NCBI RefSeq assembly: GCF_008271465.1
Contig: NZ_VMDU01000001.1
Coordinates: forward strand, 124,001-188,000
Direction of reading: 5' to 3'
Length of the DNA: 64,000 nt
DNA from: Tabrizicola flagellatus
GTDB lineage: Bacteria; Pseudomonadota; Alphaproteobacteria; Rhodobacterales; Rhodobacteraceae
The notes beneath the pieces are model-generated. The model ran no database searches and was not told the origin of the DNA. It saw only the letters and a list, made by a program, of their open reading frames with translations. A program made the position numbers and the translations under genes. This document shows positions 34,676-45,377 of the stretch, piece by piece (the first letter of the stretch is position 1; every line of letters begins with the position of its first letter).

Positions 34676-35715
34676 CGCGGGTCTACCTCGACTGGAACGC
34701 CACCGCCCCCCTGCGGCCCGAGGCGAAGGCAGCGATGATCGCGGCGATGGACCTGGTGGGGAACCCCTCGTCGGTCCATGCCGAAGGCCGGGCGGCCAAG
34801 GCGCTGATGGAGAAGAGCCGCGCAAGGATCGCGGCGGCGCTCGGGGCGGACGGGGCGGACATCGTCTTCACGAGCGGGGCGACCGAGGCGGCGGCGCTGG
34901 CCTGTGCGGGCCGGGGGCTGGTCTGCGCGCAGGTGGAACATGATGCGGTCGCCGCCTGGTGCGACGCCAGCCTGCCGGTGGACGGGCAGGGCAGGGTGAC
35001 GGTGGCCGACCCGGCGCGGACGGCGCTGCAACTGGCCAACAGCGAGACCGGGGTGCTTCAGGACCTGCCGCAGGGTCTGGCGGTCAGCGACCTGACGCAA
35101 GCCTTCGGCAAGCTGCCGCTGGCCTTCAACTGGCTGGGTTGCGACATGGGGCTGATCTCGGCGCACAAGCTCGGCGGGCCGAAGGGCATCGGCGCGCTGG
35201 TCGTCCGGCAGGGCATCGAGGTGCCCGCCCAGTTGAAAGGCGGCGGGCAGGAGATGGGCCGCCGCGCCGGGACCGAGAACCTGATCGGCATCGCCGGTTT
35301 CGCCGCCGCCGCCGAAGCTGCTGCGCGGGACCTTGCCGGCGGGGTCTGGGACGAGGTCGCCGAACTTAGAAATATTCTAGAATCGCAGTTGTCGGCCGCG
35401 GCAAATGAGACTATTTCTGTCGGGAATGGTGTGCCCCGCCTGCCGAACACCCTCTGCCTGATCGCTCCGGGCTGGAAGGGCGAGACGCAGGTGATGGCGA
35501 TGGACCTGGCCGGATTCGCGGTTTCCGCGGGCTCGGCCTGTTCCAGCGGCAAGGTGCGCGCCAGCCGCGTCCTGACCGCGATGGGCTTTGATGCGGCCCT
35601 TGCGGGCCAGGCGATCCGGGTCTCGATCGGCCCGGGGGTGACACAAGACGAGGTGCTGCGGTTCGGCGATGCCTGGACCAAGGCCTATGCCAAGGCCCGC
35701 GCGCGGGCCGCCTGA
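34672..35715 (+). CDS. Cysteine desulfurase (IscS/NifS class I type)
   Basis: This 347-residue PLP enzyme mobilises sulphur from cysteine for Fe-S clusters. Seen are [19 protein letters not shown], the Schiff-base lysine in [18 protein letters not shown], and the class I catalytic-cysteine loop [20 protein letters not shown]. It is shorter than standard IscS (about 400 residues), as in other Rhodobacterales iscR-suf operons. It overlaps iscR by 4 nt. Inside the gene, at 35363-35420, is an AT-rich patch with codons rare in this genome (CTT AGA AAT ATT CTA). A second IscR-box-like palindrome lies within that patch. Confidence 0.92.
   Translation: MTRVYLDWNATAPLRPEAKAAMIAAMDLVGNPSSVHAEGRAAKALMEKSRARIAAALGADGADIVFTSGATEAAALACAGRGLVCAQVEHDAVAAWCDASLPVDGQGRVTVADPARTALQLANSETGVLQDLPQGLAVSDLTQAFGKLPLAFNWLGCDMGLISAHKLGGPKGIGALVVRQGIEVPAQLKGGGQEMGRRAGTENLIGIAGFAAAAEAAARDLAGGVWDEVAELRNILESQLSAAANETISVGNGVPRLPNTLCLIAPGWKGETQVMAMDLAGFAVSAGSACSSGKVRASRVLTAMGFDAALAGQAIRVSIGPGVTQDEVLRFGDAWTKAYAKARARAA
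35367..35379. promoter_or_regulatory. Intragenic IscR-box-like palindrome TAGAAATATTCTA
   Basis: TAGAA-ATA-TTCTA has the same arms and 3-nt centre as the iscR promoter box (TAGAA-CCG-TTCTA). It lies inside the cysteine desulfurase gene, about 350 nt upstream of sufB, in a patch of rare AT-rich codons. Confidence 0.5.
35389..35417 (+). promoter_or_regulatory. Candidate internal promoter upstream of sufB
   Basis: TTGTCG (35389-35394), a 17-nt spacer and TATTTC (35412-35417) give a plausible sigma-70 pair 9 nt downstream of the intragenic IscR-like box. It would add transcription of sufB-sufS. Sequence pattern only. Confidence 0.35.
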
Positions 35716-35728
35716 GGGGATGATGCCG

Positions 35729-37252
35729 ATGACCGCCGCACTGGACACTTCCGAAGCCGTCGAGATCCGCGAAGGCGTGGACCGCGAGACGATCGAGACC
35801 GTCCAGGCGATGGCCGGCAAGTACAAGTACGGCTGGGAAACCGAGATCGAGACGGAATATGCGCCGAAGGGGCTGAACGAGGACATCGTGCGGCTCATCA
35901 GCGAAAAGAACGGCGAGCCGGACTGGCTTCTGGACTGGCGGCTTGCCGCCTACCGGCGCTGGGTCCGGATGGAAGAGCCCCGCTGGGCGATGCTGAACTA
36001 CCCGGAAATCGACTACCAGGACCAGTACTACTACGCCAAGCCGAAGAGCATGGCGCAGAAGCCGAAGTCGCTGGACGAGGTCGATCCGAAGCTGCTGGCG
36101 ACCTATGCCAAGCTGGGGATTCCGCTGAAGGAACAGATGCTTCTGGCCGGAGTCGAAGGCGAGGCGGAACCCCGCAAGGTGGCTGTCGATGCCGTCTTCG
36201 ACTCGGTGTCGGTCGGCACCACCTTCAAGGCGGAACTGGCCAAGGCCGGGGTGATCTTCTGCTCGATCTCGGAAGCCGTGCGCGAACACCCGGAGCTGGT
36301 GAAGCAGTATCTCGGCAGCGTGGTCCCGCCCACCGACAACTTCTTCGCCACGCTGAACAGCGCTGTCTTCTCCGATGGCTCCTTCGTCTATATCCCGAAG
36401 GGCGTCCGCTGCCCGATGGAACTGTCCACCTATTTCCGCATCAACGCGGAAAACACCGGCCAGTTCGAGCGCACCCTGATCGTGGCGGACGAGGGCTCCT
36501 ACGTCAGCTACCTCGAAGGCTGCACCGCGCCCAAGCGCGACACCAACCAGCTGCATGCCGCCGTGGTGGAAATCGTCATCCTGAAGGATGCCGAGGTGAA
36601 ATATTCCACCGTCCAGAACTGGTATCCGGGCGACGAGAACGGGGTGGGGGGTATCTACAACTTCGTCACCAAGCGCGCCGATTGCCGGGGCGACCGGGCC
36701 AAGGTGATGTGGACTCAGGTCGAGACCGGATCGGCGATCACCTGGAAATACCCCTCCTGCATCCTGCGCGGGGATGACAGCCAGGGCGAATTCTACTCCA
36801 TCGCCATCGCCAACAACGCCCAGCAGGCCGATACCGGGACCAAGATGGTCCACCTCGGCAAGCGGACGAAGTCGCGGATCGTGTCCAAGGGCATCTCGGC
36901 GGGTCGGGCGCAGAACACCTATCGGGGGCTGGTCAGCATGCACCCCAAGGCCAGGGACAGCCGCAACTATACCCAGTGCGACAGTCTCCTGATCGGCGAC
37001 AAATGCGGGGCGCATACCGTGCCTTACATCGAAGTGCGCAACAATTCCTCGCGCGTCGAGCATGAGGCGACCACCTCGAAGGTGGATGACGACCAGCTGT
37101 TCTACTGCCGCTCGCGCGGGATGGACGAGGAAGAGGCCGTGGCGCTGGTGGTGAACGGCTTCTGCAAGGAGGTCCTGCAAGCCCTGCCGATGGAATTCGC
37201 GATGGAGGCGCAGAGCCTGGTCGCGATCAGCCTGGAAGGCTCGGTCGGCTGA
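35729..37252 (+). CDS. sufB: Fe-S cluster assembly scaffold protein SufB
   Basis: This 507-residue scaffold of the SufBCD complex is long like other proteobacterial SufB. Conserved blocks are [74 protein letters not shown] and the C-terminal [20 protein letters not shown] with conserved Glu and Cys. ATGs at 35720, 35723 and 35729 are in frame. GAGGGG sits about 9 nt before the third, which I chose. It follows the desulfurase gene after 13 nt. Confidence 0.96.
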   Translation: MTAALDTSEAVEIREGVDRETIETVQAMAGKYKYGWETEIETEYAPKGLNEDIVRLISEKNGEPDWLLDWRLAAYRRWVRMEEPRWAMLNYPEIDYQDQYYYAKPKSMAQKPKSLDEVDPKLLATYAKLGIPLKEQMLLAGVEGEAEPRKVAVDAVFDSVSVGTTFKAELAKAGVIFCSISEAVREHPELVKQYLGSVVPPTDNFFATLNSAVFSDGSFVYIPKGVRCPMELSTYFRINAENTGQFERTLIVADEGSYVSYLEGCTAPKRDTNQLHAAVVEIVILKDAEVKYSTVQNWYPGDENGVGGIYNFVTKRADCRGDRAKVMWTQVETGSAITWKYPSCILRGDDSQGEFYSIAIANNAQQADTGTKMVHLGKRTKSRIVSKGISAGRAQNTYRGLVSMHPKARDSRNYTQCDSLLIGDKCGAHTVPYIEVRNNSSRVEHEATTSKVDDDQLFYCRSRGMDEEEAVALVVNGFCKEVLQALPMEFAMEAQSLVAISLEGSVG

Positions 37253-37355
37253 CCGGCGCATGGAACGGGCTGCACCACATATCGGCCGGAGCGAGGGCCG
37301 CCCGCCGCAGGTCTGCCGGGCCGGGGACGGGACGATCCTTGCGGGGGACGCGCGC

Positions 37356-37955
37356 ATGCAGGATGCCGATGGGGACGAGGGCGCACCGGGTTTCGAGCTG
37401 ACCTTCGACGATGCCGAGGCCGAATTCCTCGCCCGCGCCTATGCCGGTGCCGGGACGATCCTGGAATACGGCAGCGGCGGGTCCACCGTGCTTGCGGCCG
37501 AGCTTGGCGCCCGGGTCTTTTCGGTGGAAAGCGACCGCGACTGGGCGGCGCGGCTGGCCGGGCATGTCGCGCCGATCTCGGACCGGGTGCAGGTGCATTG
37601 GGCCGACATCGGCCCGACCGGGGACTGGGGCGCGCCGCTGAAATCGCGCGAGCACCGCAAGTTTCATGGCTATGCGCTGTCGGTCTGGGACCGGCCGGAT
37701 TTCGTGCAGCCCGACCTCGTGCTGATCGACGGCCGTTTCCGCTGCGCCTGCCTCGTGGCGGTGATGCTGCGCACGACCCGGCCCGTCAGCGTGCTTTTCG
37801 ACGACTATGCGCGCCGCCGCTACTACCACGGCGTGGAACGGCTGGCGCGGCTGGAGGAACTGGTGGGCCGCATGGCCCGCTTCACCGTCACCCCCGGCGC
37901 GATCCCGTCCGAGATGGTCACAGAGGCCATCGGCTGGTTCACCGATCCGCGCTGA
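37356..37955 (+). CDS. SAM-methyltransferase-like protein encoded between sufB and sufC
   Basis: This 199-residue protein has a Rossmann-like N-terminal block. Methyltransferase motif I is TILEYGSGGSTVLAAELGAR, with an acidic residue after the next strand (VFSVESDRDWAARL) and LVLIDGRFRCACLV as a motif IV-like strand. It has no known job in Fe-S assembly. An in-frame ATG at 37260 would give 231 residues, but GGGGGAC lies upstream of 37356 and the extra part looks non-conserved. Similar genes occur between sufB and sufC in relatives, so the position may be meaningful. Function unknown. Confidence 0.72.
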   Translation: MQDADGDEGAPGFELTFDDAEAEFLARAYAGAGTILEYGSGGSTVLAAELGARVFSVESDRDWAARLAGHVAPISDRVQVHWADIGPTGDWGAPLKSREHRKFHGYALSVWDRPDFVQPDLVLIDGRFRCACLVAVMLRTTRPVSVLFDDYARRRYYHGVERLARLEELVGRMARFTVTPGAIPSEMVTEAIGWFTDPR

Positions 37956-37972
37956 GGCAGAAGGATAGAAAG

Positions 37973-38727
<755 letters not shown>

Positions 38728-38728
<1 letters not shown>

Positions 38729-40023
38729 TGGCGCTGCCGAAGGCGAAGGAAGATGCCCTGGCCGCGCGGCTGGCGGCCCTGCCGGCGGTCGAGGGCAAGG
38801 GCTGGCTTGCCGCCGCGCGCTCCGAGGCGCTGGCGCGGCTTTCCGCGATGGGCTTGCCCGGGCGGCGCGACGAATACTGGCGCTATACCGACCCCGCCAG
38901 CCTGAACGCGCCCGAGGCCCCGGTGGCGCGGCGCTTCGATGCCTCGGACGAGGCGGCGCCCTTCGACGGGATCGACCGGGTGAGGCTGGTCTTCGTCGAT
39001 GGCGTGTTCGATGCGGCGGCCTCGGACGACCCGGCGCTCGCCGGCGTCACCATCGAGCGGCTGGCCGAGGCGGGAAGGCGCGACATCCACTGGGCGCAGG
39101 GCCTTTACGGCGTGCTCGAGGCGCGGGGCCAGACCCCGGTCGCCCGCCCCTTCGCGGCGCTGAACACGGGGTTCGCGAGCGACGGGGTGCTGATCCATGT
39201 CACCGGACGGGCGGCCAAGCCTGTTTCGCTGGTTTATGTCCATGAAGCAGAGACTTCGGACGCGATCCTGCACCATTGCGTGAAGCTCGACCCGGGCGCC
39301 GAGCTGACGCTTCTGGAAAACGGCCCGGCGGCGGCGCGGTTTTCCAAGGTGCTGGAGGTCGAGGTCGCCGAGGGCGCCCGGTTCCACCACATCCGCCTTC
39401 AGGGCCGCGACCACGAACGCCGCGCGGTGACCCACATCTTCGCCCGGCTGGGCGCGGGGGCGGAGTTCCGGTCCTTCACGCTGACGGCGAACGGCCGGCT
39501 GACGCGGAACGAGGCGGTGGTGGAGCTCGCCGGCGCCGAGGCGCGCGCCCATGTCGCCGGGGCGGCGGTCGGGGATGGCGATTTCCACCACGACGACACC
39601 GTGTTCATCACCCATGCCGCCGAGGCTTGCGAAAGCCGGCAGGTGTTCAAGAAGGTGCTGATGAACGGGGCCGTCGGCGTCTTCCAGGGCAAGATCCTGG
39701 TCAAGCCGGGCGCGCAGAAGACCGACGGCTACCAGATCAGCCAGAGCCTCCTTCTGGACGAGGACAGCCAGTTCCTCGCCAAGCCCGAGCTGGAAATCTA
39801 CGCCGACGACGTGAAGTGCAGCCACGGCTCGACCAGCGGCGCGATCGACGAGACCGCGCTCTTCTACCTGCAGTCGCGCGGCGTGCCGCGGCGGACGGCG
39901 CAGGCGCTGCTGGTGCTGGCCTTCCTCGCCGAGGCGATCGACGAGGTGGCCGACGAGACCATCGCCGAGGACATCCGAGCCCGGCTGGAACGCTGGCTCG
40001 CGCGGCACGGGTCCAGGGGGTAG
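38728..40023 (+). CDS. sufD: Fe-S cluster assembly protein SufD
   Basis: This 431-residue partner of SufB and SufC in the scaffold complex has the typical start region GLPGRRDEYWRYTDPASL and the beta-helix core with ISQSLLLDEDSQFLAKPELE. The C-terminal ADDVKCSHGSTSGAIDETAL has the conserved CSHG motif, and FYLQSRGVPRRTAQALLVLAF follows. It is translationally coupled to sufC. Confidence 0.95.
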
Positions 40024-40031
40024 GGCGGCGG

Positions 40032-40511
40032 ATGGCGGTCACGACCGATCTGGTGGCCACCTGGGCCCGCCCGCGCCAGGTCCTGCGCCAGCTTCTGGCG
40101 CGGGGCCAGTCAGAGCCGTTCGCGCTGTCGCTTCTCCTCGTGTTCCTGATCCTTGCCTTCATCGGCCAGTGGCCCGGCGCCGCGCGCGCGGCCTTTCTGG
40201 CCGGCGAGCCCTCGGCCTGGCCGCGCATCCTGCCCACGGCCTATGGCCTTCTGGCGGCGATCCCTTTCCTTTACGGGCTCGCGGCACTCGGCCATCTGGC
40301 CGCGCGCGCGATGGGCGGGCAGGGCTCCTGGTATGGCGCGCGGGTGGCGCTGTTCTGGGCGCTGGCCTGCGTTGGCCCGCTGATCCTGTTGCAGGGGCTG
40401 GTCGCGGGGATGATCGGCCCCGGTCCGGCCCTTAACGCGGTCAGGCTGATCGTCGGCCTGGCCTTCCTGTGGCTCTGGGCCACGCTTCTGCACGAGGCCG
40501 AACGCGGATGA
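40032..40511 (+). CDS. Yip1-like membrane protein 1
   Basis: This 159-residue protein has about four transmembrane helices (FALSLLLVFLILAFIGQW; RILPTAYGLLAAIPFLYGLA; VALFWALACVGPLILLQGLV; LIVGLAFLWLWATLLHEAE). It resembles YIP1-family membrane proteins, but the match is only topological. It is 8 nt after sufD and its stop overlaps the next membrane protein gene, so it is part of the suf operon. Function unknown. Confidence 0.7.
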   Translation: MAVTTDLVATWARPRQVLRQLLARGQSEPFALSLLLVFLILAFIGQWPGAARAAFLAGEPSAWPRILPTAYGLLAAIPFLYGLAALGHLAARAMGGQGSWYGARVALFWALACVGPLILLQGLVAGMIGPGPALNAVRLIVGLAFLWLWATLLHEAERG

Positions 40512-41104
40512 CCCTGACCGACCGCCTGATCCAGCTCGCGCGGCTGACGCTGGAGGATCCCCGCGCCGCCACCCGCGCGCTTCTGTCCGAGGGCGTGCCG
40601 ATGCCGGCGCGGACCGCGGGCCTTCTCCTGGTCGCGGTGGTCTCGGCGCTTCTCGCCAGCCTGCAACTGGGGCTGAACCCCCAGCCGATGGACCCGATCA
40701 GCGCCTTCATGCTGGCCAGCCCCTTCCGCGCGGCGGTGGTGCAATGGGTCTTTCTTGCGCTGTCCGTGTTCCTGATCCACCGGGTCGGCCGGGCCTTCGG
40801 CGGACGCGGCTCCTTTGCCGACTCGCTCCTCGTCGTCGTCTGGCTGCAAGTGCTGATGCTGGTCGTGCAGGCGCTGCAACTGGTTGCGGGCATCCTGATC
40901 CCGCCGCTGGGCGGGCTGATCGGGCTGGCCGGCTTTGTCCTCTTCCTGTGGCTGATGACCTGCTTCATCGCCGAACTGCACGGATTTGCCTCGCGCGGGA
41001 AGGTGTTCCTGGGCATGGTCGTCACCGCCTTCGCCGCCGGGATGGTCCTGGGGCTGGCGGCCATGCTGATCGTCGGGCCGGAGGCCTTCATCCCCGATGT
41101 ATGA
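40508..41104 (+). CDS. Yip1-domain membrane protein 2
   Basis: This 198-residue YIP1-family integral membrane protein has five predicted transmembrane helices, including LLLVAVVSALLASLQLGL, AAVVQWVFLALSVFLIHRVG and LLVVVWLQVLMLVVQALQLV. It overlaps the previous gene by 4 nt and the sufS start by 8 nt, so it is translationally coupled to Fe-S assembly genes. Whether it has a role in cluster assembly or only shares the operon is unknown. Confidence 0.75.
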   Translation: MTLTDRLIQLARLTLEDPRAATRALLSEGVPMPARTAGLLLVAVVSALLASLQLGLNPQPMDPISAFMLASPFRAAVVQWVFLALSVFLIHRVGRAFGGRGSFADSLLVVVWLQVLMLVVQALQLVAGILIPPLGGLIGLAGFVLFLWLMTCFIAELHGFASRGKVFLGMVVTAFAAGMVLGLAAMLIVGPEAFIPDV

Positions 41105-42317
41105 CATTCAGAAGATCCGCGCCGATTTCCCGATCCTGTCTCGGGAGGTGAACGGCAAGCCCCTGGTCTACCTGGACAACGGCGCCTCGGCGCAGAAGCC
41201 GCAGGTGGTGATCGACGCGGTGACGCGGGCCTATTCCCACGAATACGCCAATGTCCATCGCGGGTTGCACTATCTGTCGAACCTCGCCACCGAGAAATAC
41301 GAGGCCACCCGCGGCATCATCGCCCGCTTCCTGAACGCCCGGTCGGACGAAGAGATCGTCTTCACCACCGGCACGACGGAAGGGATCAACCTGGTCTCCT
41401 ACGCCTGGGCGGCCCCGCGCCTCGGGCCGGGCGACGAGATCGTGCTGTCGGTGATGGAGCATCACGCCAACATCGTCCCCTGGCATTTCCTGCGCGAACG
41501 GCAGGGGGTGGTGCTGAAATGGGTCGAGGTCGATGCCAACGGCGACCTCGATCCGCAGGCGGTGCTGGCGGCCATCGGGCCGAAGACGAAGCTTGTCGCC
41601 GTCACCCACATGTCGAACGTGCTCGGCACCGTGGTCGATGTGGCCGCGATCTGCCGCGGCGCGCGGGAAAAGGGCGTGCCGGTCCTGGTGGACGGGTCGC
41701 AGGCCGCCGTCCACATGCCGGTCGATGTCCAGGCCATCGGCTGCGATTTCTATGCCGTGACCGGGCACAAGCTATACGGGCCAAGCGGTTCCGGGGCGAT
41801 CTTCATCCGCCGAGAACGCCAGGCCGAGATGCGCCCCTTCCTCGGCGGCGGCGACATGATCCGCGAGGTCACGCGCGACAGCGTCACCTGGAACGATCCC
41901 CCGATGAAGTTCGAGGCCGGAACCCCCGGCATCGTGCAGCAGATCGGTCTCGGCGTGGCGCTGGACTATCTGATGGGCCTCGGCATGGCCAACATCGCCG
42001 CGCATGAACGGACCTTGCGCGACTATGCCCGCGCGCGGCTTTCGGGGCTCAACTGGCTGAACGTGCAGGGGAATTCGGCGACGAAGGGGGCGATCTTCAG
42101 CTTCACCCTGCAGGGCGCGGCCCATGCCCACGACATCTCGACCATCCTCGACAAGCGCGGCATCGCCGTGCGCGCGGGCACCCATTGCGCCATGCCGCTG
42201 ATGGAGCATCTGGGCATCACTGCCTCGTGCCGGGCCTCCTTCGGGCTTTACAACACGGTCGAGGAGGTGGACGCGCTGGTCTCGGCGCTCGAGCTTGCCC
42301 ACGAACTTTTCGCGTGA
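41097..42317 (+). CDS. sufS: Cysteine desulfurase SufS (class II)
   Basis: This 406-residue PLP enzyme has the start LVYLDNGASAQKPQVVIDAV, PLP region THMSNVLGTVVDV, and Schiff-base lysine in YAVTGHKLYGPSGSGAIFI. The catalytic cysteine is in VRAGTHCAMPLMEHLGI (class II loop). SufS normally works with SufE/SufU, which is not in the window. A second, class I desulfurase heads the same operon. The operon stops here: the usual downstream sufT/sufA-type genes are not adjacent, and tRNA-Arg follows after 50 nt. Confidence 0.96.
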   Translation: MYDIQKIRADFPILSREVNGKPLVYLDNGASAQKPQVVIDAVTRAYSHEYANVHRGLHYLSNLATEKYEATRGIIARFLNARSDEEIVFTTGTTEGINLVSYAWAAPRLGPGDEIVLSVMEHHANIVPWHFLRERQGVVLKWVEVDANGDLDPQAVLAAIGPKTKLVAVTHMSNVLGTVVDVAAICRGAREKGVPVLVDGSQAAVHMPVDVQAIGCDFYAVTGHKLYGPSGSGAIFIRRERQAEMRPFLGGGDMIREVTRDSVTWNDPPMKFEAGTPGIVQQIGLGVALDYLMGLGMANIAAHERTLRDYARARLSGLNWLNVQGNSATKGAIFSFTLQGAAHAHDISTILDKRGIAVRAGTHCAMPLMEHLGITASCRASFGLYNTVEEVDALVSALELAHELFA

Positions 42318-42367
42318 CGTCGGTCCGCCATTGAAACCCCCCGCGCCATCCGCTAAGGACGGCGCAG

Positions 42368-42444
42368 GCACCCGTAGCTCAGCTGGATAGAGTGCTGCCC
42401 TCCGAAGGCAGAGGTCACAGGTTCGAATCCTGTCGGGTGCGCCA
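42368..42444 (+). tRNA. tRNA-Arg (anticodon CCG)
   Basis: The cloverleaf folds fully: acceptor stem GCACCCG/CGGGTGC, D arm GCTC/GAGT, anticodon stem CTGCC/GGCAG with loop CTCCGAA, and T arm ACAGG-TTCGAAT-CCTGT. The discriminator is G and CCA is encoded. The anticodon CCG is at 42402-42404, reading CGG codons. The end of the facing metalloprotease gene is 8 nt away. Confidence 0.97.
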
Positions 42445-42452
42445 GTTCCCTT

Positions 42453-44123
42453 TCAGTCGGAAATCCGGTGGTAGTCCGTCACCATGTCGGGCAGGCCGCG
42501 CATCGGCAGGATTGTCTGCAGGCTGTCGCCGGTGCAGACGTAGCGCAGCGACATCGACCCGCCAGGCGGGGCACCGGCCGGCAACTCGCCGCTGCCCTCG
42601 GGCATGTTGCCCCTGACCCGGCCGGTCATTCCGCCCCCCGCCTCGGTGCAGAGGTTCAGCTGCCCCCCCTCGGCCGACCAGCCGCCCATGGCCCCGGTGA
42701 GCGTGCCCTCGCCCTCCCACAGGATGTCGCGGCGGTCCTCTGTCAACGAGACCCGGAAGGACGAGGTGCCGAACACCCCGTCGCCGCGAAAGCTGACGTG
42801 GCGATCGCCCGCATGCTCCGCCCGTGCGGCAAAGCCTTGCGCGCGCATCCATTCCGCCGGGCCGCCGCCCGTCATCTCCCAGGTGCCGACCAGGCACGCG
42901 TCCAGCGCGTCCGACCCCAGGCAGGGCGCGCAGCTGCGCCGTCGCTCTGCCGTCAGCCCGCCATCGGCCGCTTCGACCGGCAGTGCCGCCAGCCGCCACG
43001 CGGCCGCCGCGCCGCCCTCGCGGGTGTCGAGTTCCTCGGGCAGGGCGCCCCAGTCGCCCTCGGCCTTCCAGGTCAGGCCCGGCGGGGCAGGTCGGGGCTG
43101 GTTGCCCCAGACCCCGCAGGCATAGTCCGCCCGGCCCAGCGTCAGGGTGAAGGCATCCATCGGCAGCGCGTGCCGTCCGGCCGCCGAGATGTCCAGCACC
43201 GTGCCCTCGGGCGGGGTCGAGGCCAGCGCGCCGCCCTGCGGATGGCGGATCCGGCCATCGGCGTAGGCCTCGGCAAAGTCCTGCCAGTCGCCTGCCGGCA
43301 TTGCGGCGCGCATCGCCGCCTGCTGGGCCGCCGCGCCGCCGGCATCGGCCATGGCCTCCTGAAAGGGCATCAGTGCCGCCAGCCCGCCCCGGCCCTGCAT
43401 CAGCCAGTAGAAGAAATGCACCGCCTCATGCGCCATGTCGTTCAGCGCCACCCGTGCCTCGACCGCCGCGTCGAAGGCGCCGCCCCGGTCGGTGTAGGGG
43501 GCACTTTCGGGAATGGCCGCGGCGGCGAAGGCCTCGGCCGCGCCCTCGATCCACCAGGCGCCGCCAGAGGTGTAACTGTCGTATTTCGGTCCGGCATAGG
43601 TCGCCGCCTGCACGCAGTGGAAGATCTCGTGCGCCACCGTCACCGGCATCGAGCCGTCCGTCGCCGCCCCGGCCAGCCCGTAGAGCGTGATCAGACATTC
43701 CGCCCCCCGTGCCGGGTCGGGCGTGCCAAGGGTGACGCCCAGCACCTCGGCCGCGCCGCTGCCGTGGTGGGACAGGTCGGTGCCGGGGTGCACATCGTCC
43801 AGGACCAGGATCGTGATGTCCTCGACCCGGAACCGGCCCAGCCCGGCAAAGGCCTGCCCGGCCAGCCGCGCGCCGCGTTCGACCTCGGCCGCCAGTGCCG
43901 GCGGCACCGCCCAGTCCGCCGCCGCATCCGCGATGCCGCGGATCAGGCGCGGGCCATCCGGTGTCGGCACCTCGAAGCGGAACAGTTCCACACAGGTCAG
44001 ATCGCGGGCCGTCGGCGCATCGGCGAAGGCGGCCAGATAGCCCGGCGCCGAACAGTCCCCCACCTCGGCCCGGGCCGGCAGGGCAGGCAGCAGGACGGCG
44101 GCAATGAACGGAGTCAGGCGCAT
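42453..44123 (-). CDS. Secreted zinc metalloprotease-like protein (HEIFH motif)
   Basis: This 556-residue protein has a signal peptide ([19 protein letters not shown]) and a gluzincin-like region. HEIFHCVQ near residue 170 supplies the HExxH zinc site, with [11 protein letters not shown] about 26 residues later as a possible third ligand and a second histidine-rich helix ([13 protein letters not shown]). The C-terminal half is beta-rich with many cysteines ([20 protein letters not shown]), resembling a lipocalin-like or binding domain. Predicted periplasmic or secreted. The precise family was not recognised. Confidence 0.75.
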   Translation of the reverse strand: MRLTPFIAAVLLPALPARAEVGDCSAPGYLAAFADAPTARDLTCVELFRFEVPTPDGPRLIRGIADAAADWAVPPALAAEVERGARLAGQAFAGLGRFRVEDITILVLDDVHPGTDLSHHGSGAAEVLGVTLGTPDPARGAECLITLYGLAGAATDGSMPVTVAHEIFHCVQAATYAGPKYDSYTSGGAWWIEGAAEAFAAAAIPESAPYTDRGGAFDAAVEARVALNDMAHEAVHFFYWLMQGRGGLAALMPFQEAMADAGGAAAQQAAMRAAMPAGDWQDFAEAYADGRIRHPQGGALASTPPEGTVLDISAAGRHALPMDAFTLTLGRADYACGVWGNQPRPAPPGLTWKAEGDWGALPEELDTREGGAAAAWRLAALPVEAADGGLTAERRRSCAPCLGSDALDACLVGTWEMTGGGPAEWMRAQGFAARAEHAGDRHVSFRGDGVFGTSSFRVSLTEDRRDILWEGEGTLTGAMGGWSAEGGQLNLCTEAGGGMTGRVRGNMPEGSGELPAGAPPGGSMSLRYVCTGDSLQTILPMRGLPDMVTDYHRISD

Positions 44124-44245
44124 CGGAACTCCTCGGAACCCGGGCAAGCGTTCCAGCGCAAGCGCCGCCTGTCAACGGCCATGCCCCGGCACCGGCTTGA
44201 AAGTCGCCGCACTTTGCAGTCTGGTCCGCGACGAAGAGGACTGAC

Positions 44246-45280
44246 ATGCCGCGCCCCCCCCTGGCCCTGCTCGCCGGTCTTGCCCTGGGCAGCCTGGGCG
44301 GGGCGGTGTTCTACCTGCTGTCGCTGCCCCTGCCATGGATGCTGGGGGCGCTCTTCGCCACCATGACCGCTGCGGTGGCCGGGGCACCCATCCGGGGACC
44401 GGTGGGTCTGCGCCCGGCCATCGTCGCCGTGATCGGCGTGCTGCTCGGCTCTCGCTTCACGCCCGAGATCCTCGGTCAGGCCGGGCAGACCGCGCAGACG
44501 CTGGCGATCCTCCTCGTCTATCTCGTCGCCGTCGCTGCCGTTGTCGTGCCCTTCTACCGGCTGGTCGGAAGGCAGGACTGGACCACGGCCTATTTCGCCG
44601 GCATGCCGGGCGGGCTGTCCGAGATGATCGAGTTCGGCGAGGCCCGCGGCGCGGATGTGCCGGCGATCGTGCTGGCCCATTCGCTGCGCATCGTCGTGAC
44701 CATCGCACTGATGGCCTTCCTGTTCCGCGTGGTCCTCGGCCATGATGTCGGCCGGACCGTGCCGACCGCAGGCGGCCCGCTCGGGATCGCCGACATCGCG
44801 CTTCTGGCCGGGTCGGCGCTCCTTGGCGCGGCTCTCGGCATCCGCCTGCGCCTGCCCGCGCCGACCTTCCTCGGCCCGCTGATCCTCTCGGCGCTCGTCC
44901 ATGTGACCGGGCTGACCGAAAGCGCGCCGCCGCCCCCGCTGGTCGTCGCCGCGCAGGTGCTGCTCGGCACGATCCTCGGGTGCCGGTTCGTCGGGATCGC
45001 GCCGGCGTTGCTGGCCCGGGCGGGGCTCCTCAGCCTTGGCGCCACGGTGTTGACGCTCGCGCTTGCTCTGGTCGCCGGGCTGGCGATGCGGGCCGGGGCA
45101 GGGGTCGGCCTCGACCAGGCGCTGCTCTCGCTCGCCCCCGGCGGGTTGACCGAGATGGGGCTCATCGCGCTCGCCATCCAGGCGGACGTGGCCTTCGTCG
45201 CGCTGCACCATGTGGTGCGCATCCTCGTCGTGATCGTGCTGGCGCCCATGGCAGCCCGCCTGCTGCCCGACCGGGCCTGA
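44246..45280 (+). CDS. AbrB family (PF05145) membrane protein
   Basis: This 344-residue integral membrane protein has about ten helices in two related halves. The repeated family motif is YFAGMPGGLSEMIEFGEARG near residue 118 and LSLAPGGLTEMGLIALAIQ near residue 290, typical of AbrB/ammonia monooxygenase-like transporters (a family not related to the AbrB regulator). The substrate is unknown. It lies upstream of the sit operon but is separated by a promoter region, so it is probably its own unit. Confidence 0.87.
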   Translation: MPRPPLALLAGLALGSLGGAVFYLLSLPLPWMLGALFATMTAAVAGAPIRGPVGLRPAIVAVIGVLLGSRFTPEILGQAGQTAQTLAILLVYLVAVAAVVVPFYRLVGRQDWTTAYFAGMPGGLSEMIEFGEARGADVPAIVLAHSLRIVVTIALMAFLFRVVLGHDVGRTVPTAGGPLGIADIALLAGSALLGAALGIRLRLPAPTFLGPLILSALVHVTGLTESAPPPPLVVAAQVLLGTILGCRFVGIAPALLARAGLLSLGATVLTLALALVAGLAMRAGAGVGLDQALLSLAPGGLTEMGLIALAIQADVAFVALHHVVRILVVIVLAPMAARLLPDRA

Positions 45281-45325
45281 AGCCACGGCCTGCCGAGCTG
45301 ATCGTCGGGCCGGACCCTTGCCTTC

Positions 45326-45357
45326 TTGCAAATGCTTCTCATTTACATTCTAATGCA
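45326..45357 (+). promoter_or_regulatory. sitABCD promoter with Mur/Fur-type box
   Basis: The AT-rich stretch TTGCAAATGCTTCTCATTTA then CATTCTAATGCA contrasts with its surroundings. TTGCAA (45326) and TCTAAT (45349) form a -35/-10 pair with a 17-nt spacer. The imperfect repeat TGCAAAT...CTCATTT...AATGCA between them resembles Fur/Mur operators. Manganese-dependent repression of sit by Mur is known in related alphaproteobacteria and is inferred here. Confidence 0.6.
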
Positions 45358-45377
45358 GCCTGACCCTCGGGATCATC

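Noticed and set aside
42368-42444. tRNA-Arg as an integration site for a genomic island.
   Set aside because: No integrase, no direct repeat of the tRNA 3' end in the flanks and no change in gene character on either side.
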